Source: Sipunculus nudus
Taxonomy: Eukaryota > Annelida > Sipuncula > Golfingiida > Sipunculidae
Reading direction: 5' to 3'
NCBI GenBank assembly: GCA_026874595.1
Contig: CM049310.1
Span: 36,719,558-36,783,557, forward strand
Length of the DNA stretch: 64,000 bases
Position numbers and translations under genes: made by a program. Numbering within the stretch: the stretch's first letter is position 1; each line of letters opens with the position of its first letter. Below, piece after piece: positions 12,601 to 23,389 of the stretch. The notes under the pieces are model-generated. The model was not told the origin of the DNA, searched no databases, and saw only the letters and a list, made by a program, of their open reading frames with translations.

Positions 12601-12823
12601 AGTAGCTGGATAAGAAGTACCAACAGGACACAAAAACGAAATATTTTAGCGTTTGTGTTCTACCGATTCCCTGTATTTCCTATATTTTCTTACAAAAGTG
12701 GTCGATAATTTCTTATACTTTCTGGCACTTAGGCCCTCACGTCCTATATTGTCCTGCGTTTTTCTTCACTGCACAATCCCGGATTGGCCCAGGATTTTCC
12801 CCTCATTTATTTGTCTTCGTAAC

Positions 12824-13357
12824 AAAATGGGGTTCGTCTAACGTGACGGTTAACTTTGTGGCCCAGGGAATAAGCTCACCAAAAGGTGACTCCTGGGATA
12901 ATTAGTCTTGTCCTGATTGCAGAACGCTCTTAAGAGGGGGTGTGTTACGGGGTGACATAAAAGCGGACAGAACTGTCTCGCTAGTGAGGCTTGCTTTTCT
13001 AGCGAAGCGGTTGGAACGCCGGACTTGTGCGCCACCGAAATGGGTTCGAAACCGGCCCATGTTTTCCCCTGAATTATTTGTCTTCGTAACAAATGGGGGC
13101 TCGTCCAACGTGACTTCAAACTTTGTCGCCCAGGGAATAAGCTCACCAAAGTGTGACTCCTGGGATTATTTGTCTTGTTCTGATAGCAGAACGCTCTTAA
13201 GAAGGGGTGTGTTACGGGGTGACATAAAAGCGGACCGAACTGTCTCGCTAGTGTAGCTTGCTTTTCTAGCGAAGCGGTTGGTACACCGGACTTGTGCGCC
13301 ACCGACATGGGTTCGAAACCGGCCCATGTTTTCCCCTGAATTATTTGTCTTCGTAAC
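12824..13357 (+). mobile_element. Tandem dimer of a 267-bp tRNA-derived SINE-like unit
   Basis: Two near-identical units end at 13090 and 13357, both with TTATTTGTCTTCGTAAC. The same terminal word at 12807-12823 shows the tail of a third unit upstream. Each unit holds a pol III A box TAGCGAAGCGG (13000-13010 and 13267-13277) and a B box GGTTCGAAACC (13043-13053 and 13310-13320), exactly 267 bp apart, so the unit has a tRNA-like promoter. An inverted pair CCCAGG...CCTGGG with TCACC...GGTGA inside can form a hairpin in each unit. The frame 12850-13359 (-) is the repeat translated and is not a gene. Related units sit at 8449-8540 and, reversed, at 50225-50600. Confidence 0.85.
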
Positions 13358-13588
13358 ACTGATATAATAGTGTTACTATTGAAAATTTCTTTTTCTTGGC
13401 ATGCAAATGTGCATGAAAGTTGGCAGAACAGGTTTACACTGAGCGAAGTGTGACTGAACGTTTGTTATGATGGTAGGGTGCATCTTTACCGGAAAAGCAA
13501 ATTTTTCTGCGAAAAGGCAAACCTGTATTAATGTCTTTCCGTTGGACAGTTGAAAATTTGAAAGAATTATGACCCTGCTTACAGAGTG

Positions 13589-13591
<3 letters not shown>

Positions 13592-13674
<83 letters not shown>
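13592..13674. repeat. Compound microsatellite (TA)n(GA)n
   Basis: About 45 bases of TA followed by about 38 of GA. Open frames spanning 13376-13751 on the minus strand are Leu-Ser and Ile-Tyr repeats produced by this tract. Confidence 0.95.
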
Positions 13675-13677
<3 letters not shown>

Positions 13678-14204
13678 TTCTCCATCTTACTAGAGACATA
13701 TTCATGAAGACTCGTAGTGAGGATTGAGGTCAGGTTTGGGTAGGTTAACACTAATCATATGATGAGTTTTTATCTGTCTCATCGTTGTCAGCGATTATGT
13801 TTCCGCAGGCGCTTCTGTCTTCGTATAATAATTGCCGCCGTAGTTGAATTTGCCTCAAAGATGATAATCTCTGAGGGAAAAGATGTATTCATTTATTATA
13901 TATCAGGCAGGAGGTGTAATTTTTAACTCCGATGCTTGGTTGGTCGGTTAATAGGTTTTTACTCAGGTTAAGGATAAGGTTTGGTGAAATTTGTTTGAGG
14001 GTCAGGAGAGACAATCTATTGAATTCGGAGAAAATCTGAATCATCACACTTTATCATTGTGAGACAGTACACTATGTGTATATCAGCTAAGAGCTATGTA
14101 TCAAGGGGCACCTTTGTTCCAGGGCACAAAGCTCATATGTGATCGAACCAAGCAGTAGCTGAACCGTGACACACATTTTTTCACACAACAAAGTTTAAAA
14201 AATG
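13675..14204. other. Intergenic, no gene recognised
   Basis: Moderately AT-rich sequence with nothing visible beyond isolated short frames. Confidence 0.4.
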
Positions 14205-14745
14205 TGGACCGGGCGCGATCACAGGCGTTAACATAAACATAGCGCGTGGGACTTCCTGCAAAGCCCGGGCCACAACACCTGTCAATCAGGAGATGCCCTG
14301 GCTTTGTTAAAAATGTAGTACATTTTTCCGCTGGCTGAAAGGACCCAATACACAGGCTTACACTGTGCTGCGCGTGTCATTTCAGCTGAAGCCCCTGGAC
14401 CTATCGTATAGATCTGTTGCGAAAGGTTCTACAATAAATTTACATTCGGCCCGTAAACCGTTATGTCCATCCAGCAGAAATATATCAAAGGACGTGAAGG
14501 TCCATGTATGGACTAGTTTGGTTTGTCCTCATTTGGATCTATCGCGCATGCGCAACATCGGACCTCCGGTCACGTGGACTGTGTTAACTTATACGCGAAT
14601 CAATTACAAGGTGTTAAAAAGGCATATGCTAGGTGTACAGACCGTGTGCTGCGATGGGTTTGCTGAGACATTTTGTTCAAAGAAAATCAGAATTGATAGT
14701 GAAAGAATAGGCATTATATTGCTGTTGATTTTGCTGGTTAAAGCA
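14205..14745 (+). repeat. Dispersed repeat with GGGCGCGATC core, copy 2, carrying the 2548-type segment
   Basis: Matches 10430-10800 at both ends, while 14395-14515 matches 2548-2670. The simplest reading is one longer element with 10430-10800 internally deleted and 2548-2670 truncated. The 138-codon frame 14365-14781 lies inside the repeat and shows no recognised domain. Confidence 0.7.
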
Positions 14746-15442
14746 AATACGTTGTCTTGGACTTCTTTTTTGGTTCCCTGATGAAACCATCAAACCATTA
14801 GACCAAACGCAACAATAGAAACGAATTATAGAATACATGCAGTGTTTGATGCGTGATTTCCGCACAGGAGCCTTGTTTTGTTACCTAATCCTGGTCGAAA
14901 TGTCTGATATGCAAATGACCATTTGGAGTCAGGACGCCGTAGAATTGATGGGTATGCGGTAAACGGGCGCCAAACCTGCTTTGAAAAATATTTGATTGCT
15001 TTAAATACCAAAGTGGCCACGGGCGCCGTAGGCGAGGGACAAACCATAAATCTTGTAATGGCAGGTTGCGTGTAACTGACGATAGTTTCTGAACAGGCGC
15101 CTTCGGCTCAGCCGATTCACGGAACACAGGCCAGGAATGATTACTGGCTTTATTTGAAGTGACATGACCACGAGTGAACAAAGCCGACACCGGCAACTGT
15201 CAATTACCGCGTGGCAACAACCGTGTTTTCAAACAGGTGTCACGTGGCTTTCCCACACGCTCCCCACGTTCTTTCGACCCGTAGAGACTACCCGCCATAT
15301 TGTTTATTGTTTGCAAATATTAGTCGGTGAATCTTCCTCAGTATATCATATTTTGCCTTTCCAAAGGGCAGACATTGAGCCAAATTGTCTTTAGTGAACT
15401 CTATTTTTTTCACACGGTTGTGTTCCAAAAAAAAAAGCACTG

Positions 15443-15511
<69 letters not shown>

Positions 15512-17500
15512 CAATATATACTTTACAAATAGATGCACAACAAATAAGCAGAAAGAAAGAAGGAAGGATAGAAAAAAATATAGATAGAAAGACAAACGAT
15601 CTGAATTAATTTTCAAGAAACAATGCAGCCACCGTCATGTATACGTCAGAATGGACAGAATGCAAAAATTCCAAATCGAGGGCTATCATTTTACTTTTTT
15701 TTATATTTCCACTCCATGAGTGCCCAGTCATTTGAATCCACTTAAAACCCAGCTGCTGCAATATGTATGATTATTGCGGTGCCAATCAATAATCCTACAG
15801 CAGATCTTGTGCGGGAACTTCCTCCGGTCTGTGTCTTTTACTGACAGCTGAGTCCTTATTAGATTCCTGTGTTTGCAGACCCATTAATCTGCGGCTTGGC
15901 TTAACTTTACTTTTCTCCAAAAAGATCTCCTCAAGCATTGAAGGTTTCGACGATTATCTAATGAAGCAGCATCTCACGCTGAGAGGGCTGTCGTTCTCTC
16001 AATACTTTACTAGGAACCGATAGTGTAAAATGTAATGAGTATTCTAAAAATAATTTGTAAGACAGAAATAATTTCATTCCACATATTAATTTATTTAATA
16101 TGTATACCATGGATGGCTTTTCACAGTATACCGAGGTTTATTGCGGAAAAATAGCCTGTTTTTTCCTCCTTTCGAATATGAATGCTGGAACCGGAAAATG
16201 TAACGGCATACTACGTTTAAAAGTTGAAAGGGTTTTTTTCGTTCGATCCTTTATATATCATTGATAAACGATCTCGAAAATGGACCGAGCAGACGATCGA
16301 TTTGAAGTTGCCAGCCAAACCTATATCAACTGTATATAGCCAACGGACTAGCGCTCCAGTCGGGATTGAACTAAAACATTGTAGTTGAATAACGCCAATG
16401 CCCGAACTCCGAGAGATCTTCTGAGTCAAAGATACCGGTCTTGCAACAGTTGTCATTCTACTGAAGCGGTTATAAGATTAAATTCGTAGTACTCTATTAG
16501 AAATCAGACCTTATACTTTGTTGGATCTGAGGGGTTTCAATGTAAGCGTGTTAGCTAATACAGGTGATATATATAGCTAAAGGCTCCAGATATAACAAAA
16601 TATATTAGTATACGTTCGTATTTCATGTTTGTTCAAACCAAGAAACGACTATATATTTTGTTCATTTTGATAAATCTGTGTAATGTCAGAGATAATGAAT
16701 GAGGAAGTTCATTTTCATATTTAAATGTACTTGCAATGGCATATGCGTCATCTACAAGGCATCTTAAACATAAAAATAAATAAGGTAAACAAAATGAAAG
16801 TAAATAAGAGACAAACTGATGAATTAAAATAGGAAAAATAATCCAAGAACTAGAAATATGCACACAAACACACACAAACACACACACACACGAACGGGGA
16901 TGAACGCATAAACTCCAGACGGAGGCAGTGGTTTGCAGGTGCCATTTGATTCCCAGTAAAAGGTTGCAATACTTAGCTTTTCTCGAAACATGCGCAAAAA
17001 CATCGTTAAATGTCGGATTGGAACGATTCAGAAGTATTCTCATTCGTTCTCAGAGCAACAGCATTTTTACTGGCAATGCATGGTGTTGGTGGTCATTATC
17101 TTTATTTTAATGTATTCTATTTTCTGACTTTCATGACAATAACATAATACATTTTATATTCGACTCTGTCTTCTCTCCCTGTTTTGTATGTGTTTTTTTT
17201 TTGTATGGCTACATTTTCCATAGTACAGATGCACTCATTAGAGCAGTTCGTTTTCTTTCAAATGCTTGCAGGAAATTTAATACTGAGCTATGCACTGCGT
17301 TATGGAGCTTTTTCTTAATCATCTGTTACCATACCGCCGCGTAACAAAATGTTATATGCGTCATCATCAGATATATAACTATAAAATATTACATGTAGGC
17401 CTGACAGATATTTTAAAAATATTGAATATGTCGCACAAAAGTGATTATATGCATTTCGCACAAGAGATTTTTTATTTCTTTTATTTCTTAAAATGTATTT
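14746..17500. other. Intergenic upstream of the GPCR exon; microsatellites only
   Basis: Holds a (TA)n(TG)n tract at 15443-15511 and a short CA tract near 16861-16891. 14890-15250 is GC-richer with several overlapping short frames but no recognised domain. The first exon(s) of the GPCR should lie here or further upstream; I could not pick a convincing ATG-containing exon with a donor compatible with the acceptor at 17517. Confidence 0.45.
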
Positions 17501-17517
17501 AATTTATTCTTTTACAG
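17501..17517 (+). other. 3' splice acceptor of the GPCR exon
   Basis: AATTTATTCTTTTACAG precedes the open frame directly. An upstream in-frame stop and the lack of any Met before TM1 make splicing here the best explanation for the 5' edge of the coding exon. Confidence 0.7.
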
Positions 17518-18957
17518 TTGGCAGTGGATGGTTTTATCGGCGAAGAACGCAGGCAGCAATCAACCTGGCAGAAACCATTTTCAAAGGACCACGACACCGC
17601 CCCAAACCGGATAAACAAAAAAGGGCGTTTTACCAGCGGCAGTCTCAAAGGCACTGGGCAACTTGCCGTCACGAAACCGGGAAACCTAACTTCCGCTTCC
17701 GCCACCGCCTTCCGTTACATCACTCACGAAAACGAAGAAGTAGTTACTGGAGGCAACGGTCTCCATGGAGACGGGAATCTGGAAACAGTCATTGCATCTG
17801 AGTACGAACGTTTTGAAAATATTCCTGGCAATCCCCACTTGAGACCTGGACTCGGACATAAATCAACAAATAAGCAAGCTCCGCCACTTTCTGATAGTTT
17901 AGAAGGTACTTTCCTGTGGGCCGTAGGGGTATTCGGAACTGTGGGAAATGGAGCTTTGGTCCTAACGGCGCTGTGCTCACCGCGCATGCGCAAACCATTA
18001 CATATACTAATCGGAACCTTGGCCATAACGGACCTTTTTGTGTCAGTAGTCTACATACCGTCCTACACATACTTTTTACTTCAGAGCAATTTGGAAAACC
18101 CCGCCAGTACGATTAGTGTTCAGGCTGCGAGGAATTTTACCGGCGTATCCTTCTGCTCAATATCACGTAATTTATTCATTGAAATGGCAAGCGTAACATT
18201 AACTCTGAAAGCCTTGATAGCTATGAATCTATACGCTCTGGCCTGCTCACGTGATACGGCGTCTTTTATATTCTCCCTCCGTAGGACGATCGTGTACGTT
18301 GTCCTGGCGTGGGTTATTAACTTCCTGGTGCTGTTTTTACCAGACATTTTGGGCTACGCGGCCGTGGATTTCTACCCCGACCACTTGATCTGTGGATCAG
18401 ATGGAACCGTTTGGAAAGCGGTGTCACGGAATTTGGTGCGATATTCAGGAGACGCCGGGAGCGCCACTCAGATGTACTCTCTTATCGCCTTATCAATTCA
18501 TATGGTAGAGCTTTGCGTTATCCTCGGTTGTTTTATGAAAGTTCATCGTGCAATCACGCGCGGAAAATCCGTATATTGGCAACATCAGAATGAAAACGCT
18601 AATCAAGCTAAGATGCAGTACAGCAGCGCCACCACCACAACCTGGCTGGTGTTCGCATCGTTTTGTTTGTGCTGGCTCCCTATATATATCGTCAACATTG
18701 TAGACCCCACGCACACCATACTCCCCCGCCTTGCCCACCACTTTGCCATGGATTTATTGCTGCTCAAATCTGCGATTAATCCTGCTATTTATATCCACGG
18801 TTTTAGGTCTGTCAGGATAGAGATCAAACTGTTGTGCATGTGCCGCTGTAGGGGGCGCCAGCAGCATCTGAAGGATTGTGGGAAGACATCAAGCTCATCT
18901 GTACAATCAGATGACAAAGTTAGCATGGACACGAGCTGCGTCAAAGTCAGATTGTGA
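17518..18957 (+). CDS. Class A (rhodopsin-like) G-protein-coupled receptor, 3' coding exon, 479 codons
   Basis: Seven-helix plasma-membrane receptor; ligand unknown. The exon opens at TTG after a pyrimidine-rich AATTTATTCTTTTACAG acceptor, and the first in-frame Met is residue 157, already past TM1, so the start codon must be in an upstream exon. Counting from TTG: hydrophilic extracellular stretch 1-128 with an NLT sequon (56-58); TM1 about 129-152 with GN (143-144); TM2 163-187 with LAITD (Asp172); Cys213 at the top of TM3, pairing with Cys292 in loop 2; TM4 257-275; TM5 318-342; TM6 373-396 with CWLP (385-388); TM7 407-427 with NPAIY (421-425); cysteines 440, 442 and 444 could be palmitoylated. 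The DRY position reads NLY (237-239) and the usual Asn before NPxxY is Lys417. The general look recalls moody/GPR84/melatonin-like orphans, which is tentative. A TGA stop is followed by AATAAA at 19218. The homologous block B lacks it. Confidence 0.92.
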   Translation: MAVDGFIGEERRQQSTWQKPFSKDHDTAPNRINKKGRFTSGSLKGTGQLAVTKPGNLTSASATAFRYITHENEEVVTGGNGLHGDGNLETVIASEYERFENIPGNPHLRPGLGHKSTNKQAPPLSDSLEGTFLWAVGVFGTVGNGALVLTALCSPRMRKPLHILIGTLAITDLFVSVVYIPSYTYFLLQSNLENPASTISVQAARNFTGVSFCSISRNLFIEMASVTLTLKALIAMNLYALACSRDTASFIFSLRRTIVYVVLAWVINFLVLFLPDILGYAAVDFYPDHLICGSDGTVWKAVSRNLVRYSGDAGSATQMYSLIALSIHMVELCVILGCFMKVHRAITRGKSVYWQHQNENANQAKMQYSSATTTTWLVFASFCLCWLPIYIVNIVDPTHTILPRLAHHFAMDLLLLKSAINPAIYIHGFRSVRIEIKLLCMCRCRGRQQHLKDCGKTSSSSVQSDDKVSMDTSCVKVRL

Positions 18958-19046
18958 TGAATATTTAATTCATAACTGAACAGTACTGCTAAAACATATT
19001 GAAAGAAAACAAGAATATATATTTATATTTATCTACATATATAAAT

Positions 19047-19060
19047 AATAATAATAATAA

Positions 19061-19121
<61 letters not shown>
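19047..19121. repeat. (AAT)n(TA)n microsatellite after the GPCR
   Basis: Six or so AAT units then about 55 bases of TA. Block B carries a (CT)n(TA)n tract at the equivalent edge (56336-56415), so a repeat existed here before or soon after duplication. Confidence 0.9.
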
Positions 19122-19123
<2 letters not shown>

Positions 19124-19217
19124 GTTAGGAATTATTTAAAATCAGCACCAACAAGTGTTATCAAGACAGCAGGAGAACAGAGGACATGTGCTGCCAGGGC
19201 GCGACAGAATGAGAAAC

Positions 19218-19223
19218 AATAAA
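19218..19223 (+). terminator. Putative polyadenylation signal of the GPCR transcript
   Basis: AATAAA about 260 bases after the stop codon. The same hexamer stands at 56517-56522 in block B, where no GPCR precedes it, so it may belong to the duplicated segment rather than to the gene. Confidence 0.35.
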
Positions 19224-20771
19224 GACATTACTGCAATGATTTAATCGGATTTTCGTTTCATGGCTTATTGGAATCTTTAAAAAAATATCAACTAAGTTGC
19301 ACTGAAAACGTGTCTTAGGTATCTAAAACGTGACCAATTAACATCACCCAGAAACAAGCACCTACGATCAAGGTCTGTCTATCTGGGGACGAGTAAATAT
19401 CTCTTCCTGCACATATCGAAAATGCCATGTATCAGCGGTCACAGTGTATATCCGACTTATCTTTCAAATAACTGCCTTATGATTTAGAATATTTTTTAAA
19501 ACTCCATATCTACAGAGGGTGCATGCCCGCCGAGCAAAATGAAAGACTGCTTGCCTTATATTAAGAGCAAGAAAATACTAGTCATAATCAAAGAAAAACT
19601 GTTAAATAAAAATCTCTTACAGTCTGTTTTCTTTAAATGTTAAGTATTTATTTTCTAGTTAGATTAATTAATTAGCTCCAATAATTCTTGCTACAAAGTT
19701 CCCAGGGCAAACTGATGAAATTTCGAATGAATCTCAGGATTTAAAGTTGATTTCTGAAGGCCTTATAAAAACATAATATTGTTATCAGGGGGTCACTTTT
19801 TAGTTCCATTCAGTGGTCAGTGATACTAATAGGCCACCGGTAAGTCCGTTCAAATATCTGTTCGCATTTGCGTCGTATGTCCGTAACGTCGCTGAGCCTT
19901 AAACGGTTACATAATTTCGACTGTTATTAAGAACTACATATAGGCGGGGTTTTGCGACAAATAAGTGAGTCATGTCACTGAATAATGATCACGATTATTG
20001 GAATATATTCTAAATATGGATTCATGAATGTTGTATAAGAAACATGGGGCAAAGGTTACACTGGAAGGGGGCGCCGCTTTCAAATCTTTGTTATCCGGTA
20101 TCAGACAGGTTAATGTAAAATATCTAAGACATTATGATAATCTGGAACAAACACGTTTCCAAAAAAAGTGATTAAAGGGAGATGCTATCATAAACAATTA
20201 TAAAGTTATAACCTGCACTGCGTGCCAAGCAGCACTGTGGGTTATATTTACATCGTAGCGGCTTATATTATCATCGTTGCAGGTTATATTCTACACATGA
20301 TTCTTGGAGCAACTTTTTTCCCTGGAATGGAAAACATCCATTTCGTATTCTTATCCGATAAGTCTTCATTAAATTTTGCAAAATATGTTAAATAACTTAT
20401 TCTTGTTAAAGGTAGAAAATTATTTACTATTTAAAGGGTCCAAATTTGCGCCAAATGGGCGCAAAGATTGATAGTAGCGCCATCTTTTGAGGGAGTGCTT
20501 CACTACTGAGAGAATATTAAGATAAAGTTTTCGCCCCATTTTTTTTAACATTAAAGAGTTTTAGGCAACCCGTAACTTTCACACGTACGTGATATTTTTT
20601 TTGTTGGGTCTCTGTACAAGGCGACAACTGGTCATGATGTTTGCTTGTTCGTGTCATGTTAATATCTCGAGCAACTGTTTTCTATGTATCTGTGCACCAA
20701 TAAAACTGTTTCTGTGCCTGCAGCTTTCGTTTTAGTACTAAAGTTTCCATGACACCAATACTTTCACCACT

Positions 20772-20823
20772 TCTACTACTACTACTACTACTGCTACTAC
20801 TACTACTTCTACTACTACTACTA

Positions 20824-20888
<65 letters not shown>

Positions 20889-20895
20889 TATTATA
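20772..20895. repeat. (TAC)n(TTA)n trinucleotide repeat
   Basis: About 50 bases of TAC/CTA then about 65 of TTA. A shorter CTA tract occupies the matching place in block B (about 57995-58070). The minus-strand frame of Ile and Ser runs is the repeat, not a gene. Confidence 0.95.
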
Positions 20896-21290
20896 AGGTG
20901 GCAAGGTATTGTGTCCCTTTGGTAATACATTCACTCTTTAAGAATGACATAATACAATGGAACTGAAAATGTCGTATTGGCTGTAGTACTGTTTAATTGA
21001 TGCTTCATATAGCTTAAATGCCATACAAATTCAGAAAAGTGAAATATATCATTTTGACTGACAGAATATAGCTCAGTATAAAAGGCGTATGGTCAATATT
21101 TATTAACCGACATTACATTTTATAGGCAAACATAGAAATCAAATCTTGAAATAAGCGAAATTTAGTTTTATATATCCTCTGCAAGTGGGAAAAGTAGATA
21201 AGATCTTTAAGGTAAGTGGCGCCACCTGCAGCTTAAACTGACATACAGGTCACGTAATCAATGTCCCCATAAAAACTGGTGCTCCTAGAG

Positions 21291-21600
21291 CCAAATGTTC
21301 TTCAGATATTTGGTATTAGCATAAAATAACATTATGTATGCAAACACTTTATTACATAAATTTTGTGAGCGAAACGTAAACTTCCGTCAAGGCGTGAAGA
21401 TTTTGATCATATAATTTAATTAATTCCTATTCATTATATAACCCATACTCATTAATAATTTACCATAATATGAATTGTATTTTTTTAAAAAAACATGGAA
21501 AAAGTGTAGAAATTAGGTCTTTCTCAAAACTGATCAAAAAAAGATTAATTGTACCTCATTTTATTTGTCTCTCCCTGATTATTATTCGGCAGTATCATTT
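21291..21600. other. AT-rich spacer, nothing seen
   Basis: No repeat match, coding signal or structured motif was noticed. Confidence 0.4.
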
Positions 21601-21624
21601 GATCATATTGTGGTTACCATAGTT

Positions 21625-22650
21625 AAGATGCATGAAATTCCAAAATATTCGTCCCAACTGCAGTGTGTATTGTCGCAGGGTGGCATATGAGTATTGCAGA
21701 TTGTCGCTGTAGCAGAGGTAATTAAATAATGGGATAAGTGTCGCAAACCGTCGAAGCTACAGTGTATATTGTCGCAGGGTGGCAAATGAGTGTCATCCAT
21801 TGTCGCTCTATTAGATGTATTTTAATAATAGCTTAGGTGTCACCAACTGTCGGAGCTACAGTTTGTATTGTTGCAGGGTGACATATGAGTGTCGCCCATT
21901 GTCGCTGTCGCAGAGATATTCAAATAATTGGATAGATGTCGCAAACCGCCGCAGCTACAATATGTATTATTGTATTATGGCATATGAGAGTCGCCCATTG
22001 TCGCTGTATTAGAGGTATTTCAATAGGTCTGTAACCTTCGCAACTACAGTGTGTATGGTCACAAGGAAGCATATGAGTGTCGCTTTTTTGTCGCTGTAAC
22101 ACAGGTAGTTTAATGATGGGTTATGTCTCGCAAACCGTCCAACTAAAGTGTGTTAGGCATTTGAGTATCATCCATTATCGCTGTAGCAGAGGATGTAATT
22201 TAATAATGAGAAAGATGCTGCAAACCGTCAGAGTTTTTTGTCGCAGGTTGGCATTTGAATGTCGCCCATCGTCACTGTAGCCGGGGTATTCAAATAATGG
22301 GATAAATGTTGCAAACCGTCGCATCTATAGTGTGTAAAGTCGCAGGGTGGCATATGAATATCGCCCATTGTCGCTGTAGCAGAGGTATTCATATAATTAG
22401 ATAGAAGTCGCAAACCGCCGCAGCTACAACGTGTAGTGTCGCAGGGTGGTATATGAGTGTCGCCCATTGGCGCTGTATTAAAGATATTTAAATAATTGGA
22501 TAGGTGTCGTAACCTTCGCAGCTACATTGTGTATTGTCGCAGAGTGGCATGTGAGTGTCGTCCATGGTGGTTGTAGCAGAGGTATTTTAATAATACCGTC
22601 GCAGCTGCAGTGTGTATTGTCGCAGGATGGCATATGAGTGCACAACCTAT
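21625..22650. repeat. Diverged satellite/minisatellite, about 10 units of 99 bp
   Basis: The word GGCATATGAGTGTCGCCCAT with variants recurs near 21684, 21781, 21880, 21979, 22069, 22153, 22251, 22350, 22449, 22547 and 22630. Spacing is 97-99 bp, with two shortened units. Each unit also has GTCGCTGTAGCAGAGGTAT and GTCGCAAACCGTCGCAGCTA. Because 99 is a multiple of three, minus-strand frames read 33-residue repeats (M-P-P-C-D-N-T-H-C-S), broken by indels. No start, splice or signal context supports a protein. Confidence 0.9.
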
Positions 22651-23211
22651 GTGGTAACATCTATACTCTGTCCCATTGTATCATATGATGGTGTCGGCAC
22701 CTGACGGTACAAAAGTAAATTACACCGACATGACCAGGTTGTTAGTATGAATCAATGCGTTTTCTTATTAAGCGTATATCTAGCTCCGCTAAAAGTCCGA
22801 AAGTTCAAACCCCGTTTGAGATTTTGTTAAAAGAAGGTTCAGAGCAACTACTGCTCATTGTAGCTGTGTTGGTTACAGACAATATCATGTTAAATCAATT
22901 GTGGACTTTGTAACACGCTTGTCCATGACCAACCATAAGAGTGCCATGTACCATAAGAGGAAAGCAAGAGTAATCATTTGCATTTTGATAAATATGTAAA
23001 ATAATAACTGTATACAGATAATTAAGAGTAGTTTAAAGATGGCTGTCATCGTGGGTTTAATGAGAACATGATTTCCAAGTGATAATTGAAAAGAGTGACC
23101 TGATATATTTTTGTTCCTGACATTATTGAAGTAAATAACTAATAAAAAGGGTTATTTTAGCCCTTTGAATGGTATTTGAAACTGTTAAATTGGACAGTTT
23201 GTTGAAATATA
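22651..23211. other. AT-rich spacer, nothing seen
   Basis: No gene, RNA or repeat recognised. Confidence 0.4.
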
Positions 23212-23213
23212 TA

Positions 23214-23389
23214 CAGTAGAACCTCTCAATTACGGACACTAATGAAACCGCACCTATTCCCGCAATTGAGAGATGCCCTTTTTGTAGAGGTGATGGTTTT
23301 CTGGACCTAGTTTCAAGGGACTGCCCGAAAATAGCCGTAAAAAGGAGGTGCCCTTAGAACAGAGGCACCGCTGTGGAGAGGTTCCACTG
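23214..23389. mobile_element. Pogo/Tigger-type MITE, 176 bp
   Basis: The left end CAGTAGAACCTCTC and the right end GAGAGGTTCCACTG are inverted repeats with one mismatch, and a TA dinucleotide flanks each end (23212-23213 and 23390-23391), as expected for Tc1/mariner-pogo insertion. The interior has further weak inverted pairing and no coding capacity. CAGTRGAACCTC termini are typical of pogo-like MITEs in many animals. Confidence 0.8.

Larger units (their letters stand above)
19122..21290 (+). repeat. Segmental duplication block A, segment 3 (partner 56416-58570)
   Basis: Long collinear match: GGAATTATTTWWAATCAGCA, CAGAATGAGAAACAATAAAG, TCGGNTTTTCGTTTCA, AATAGGCCACCGG, AATAATGATCACGATTATTG, TCATCGTTGYAGGTTAT and GCGCCACCTGCAGYTT recur in order in block B. 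No coding sequence is conserved in it. It includes the trinucleotide tract at 20772-20895. Confidence 0.9.

Noticed and set aside
13043-13053. Genuine tRNA gene
   Set aside because: A and B boxes are good, but the acceptor and anticodon stems do not form a full tRNA and the unit is tandem; SINE-like origin is the better reading.
12850-13359. 169-codon minus-strand open frame with an internal protein repeat
   Set aside because: The peptide repeat is the translated 267-bp SINE-like tandem unit.
14365-14781. 138-codon plus-strand open frame
   Set aside because: Crosses a dispersed repeat whose other copies are not open in this frame; no recognised domain.
16217-16456. tRNA-like B-box word GTTCAATCCCGAC on the minus strand near 16350
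   Set aside because: No matching A box at a proper distance was found and no second copy is in the window.
18765-18795. Opsin: Lys in TM7 near NPxxY
   Set aside because: The lysine is four residues before the Asn of NPAIY, not six as for the retinal-binding lysine.
21625-22650. CRISPR-like array of regular repeats
   Set aside because: The whole 99-bp unit is repeated with drift; there are no unique spacers, and the genome is eukaryotic.
21603-22660. Cys-rich repeat protein on the minus strand
   Set aside because: Frames are broken by indels every two or three units and lack start or splice context; kept only as a satellite with a low-interest note.
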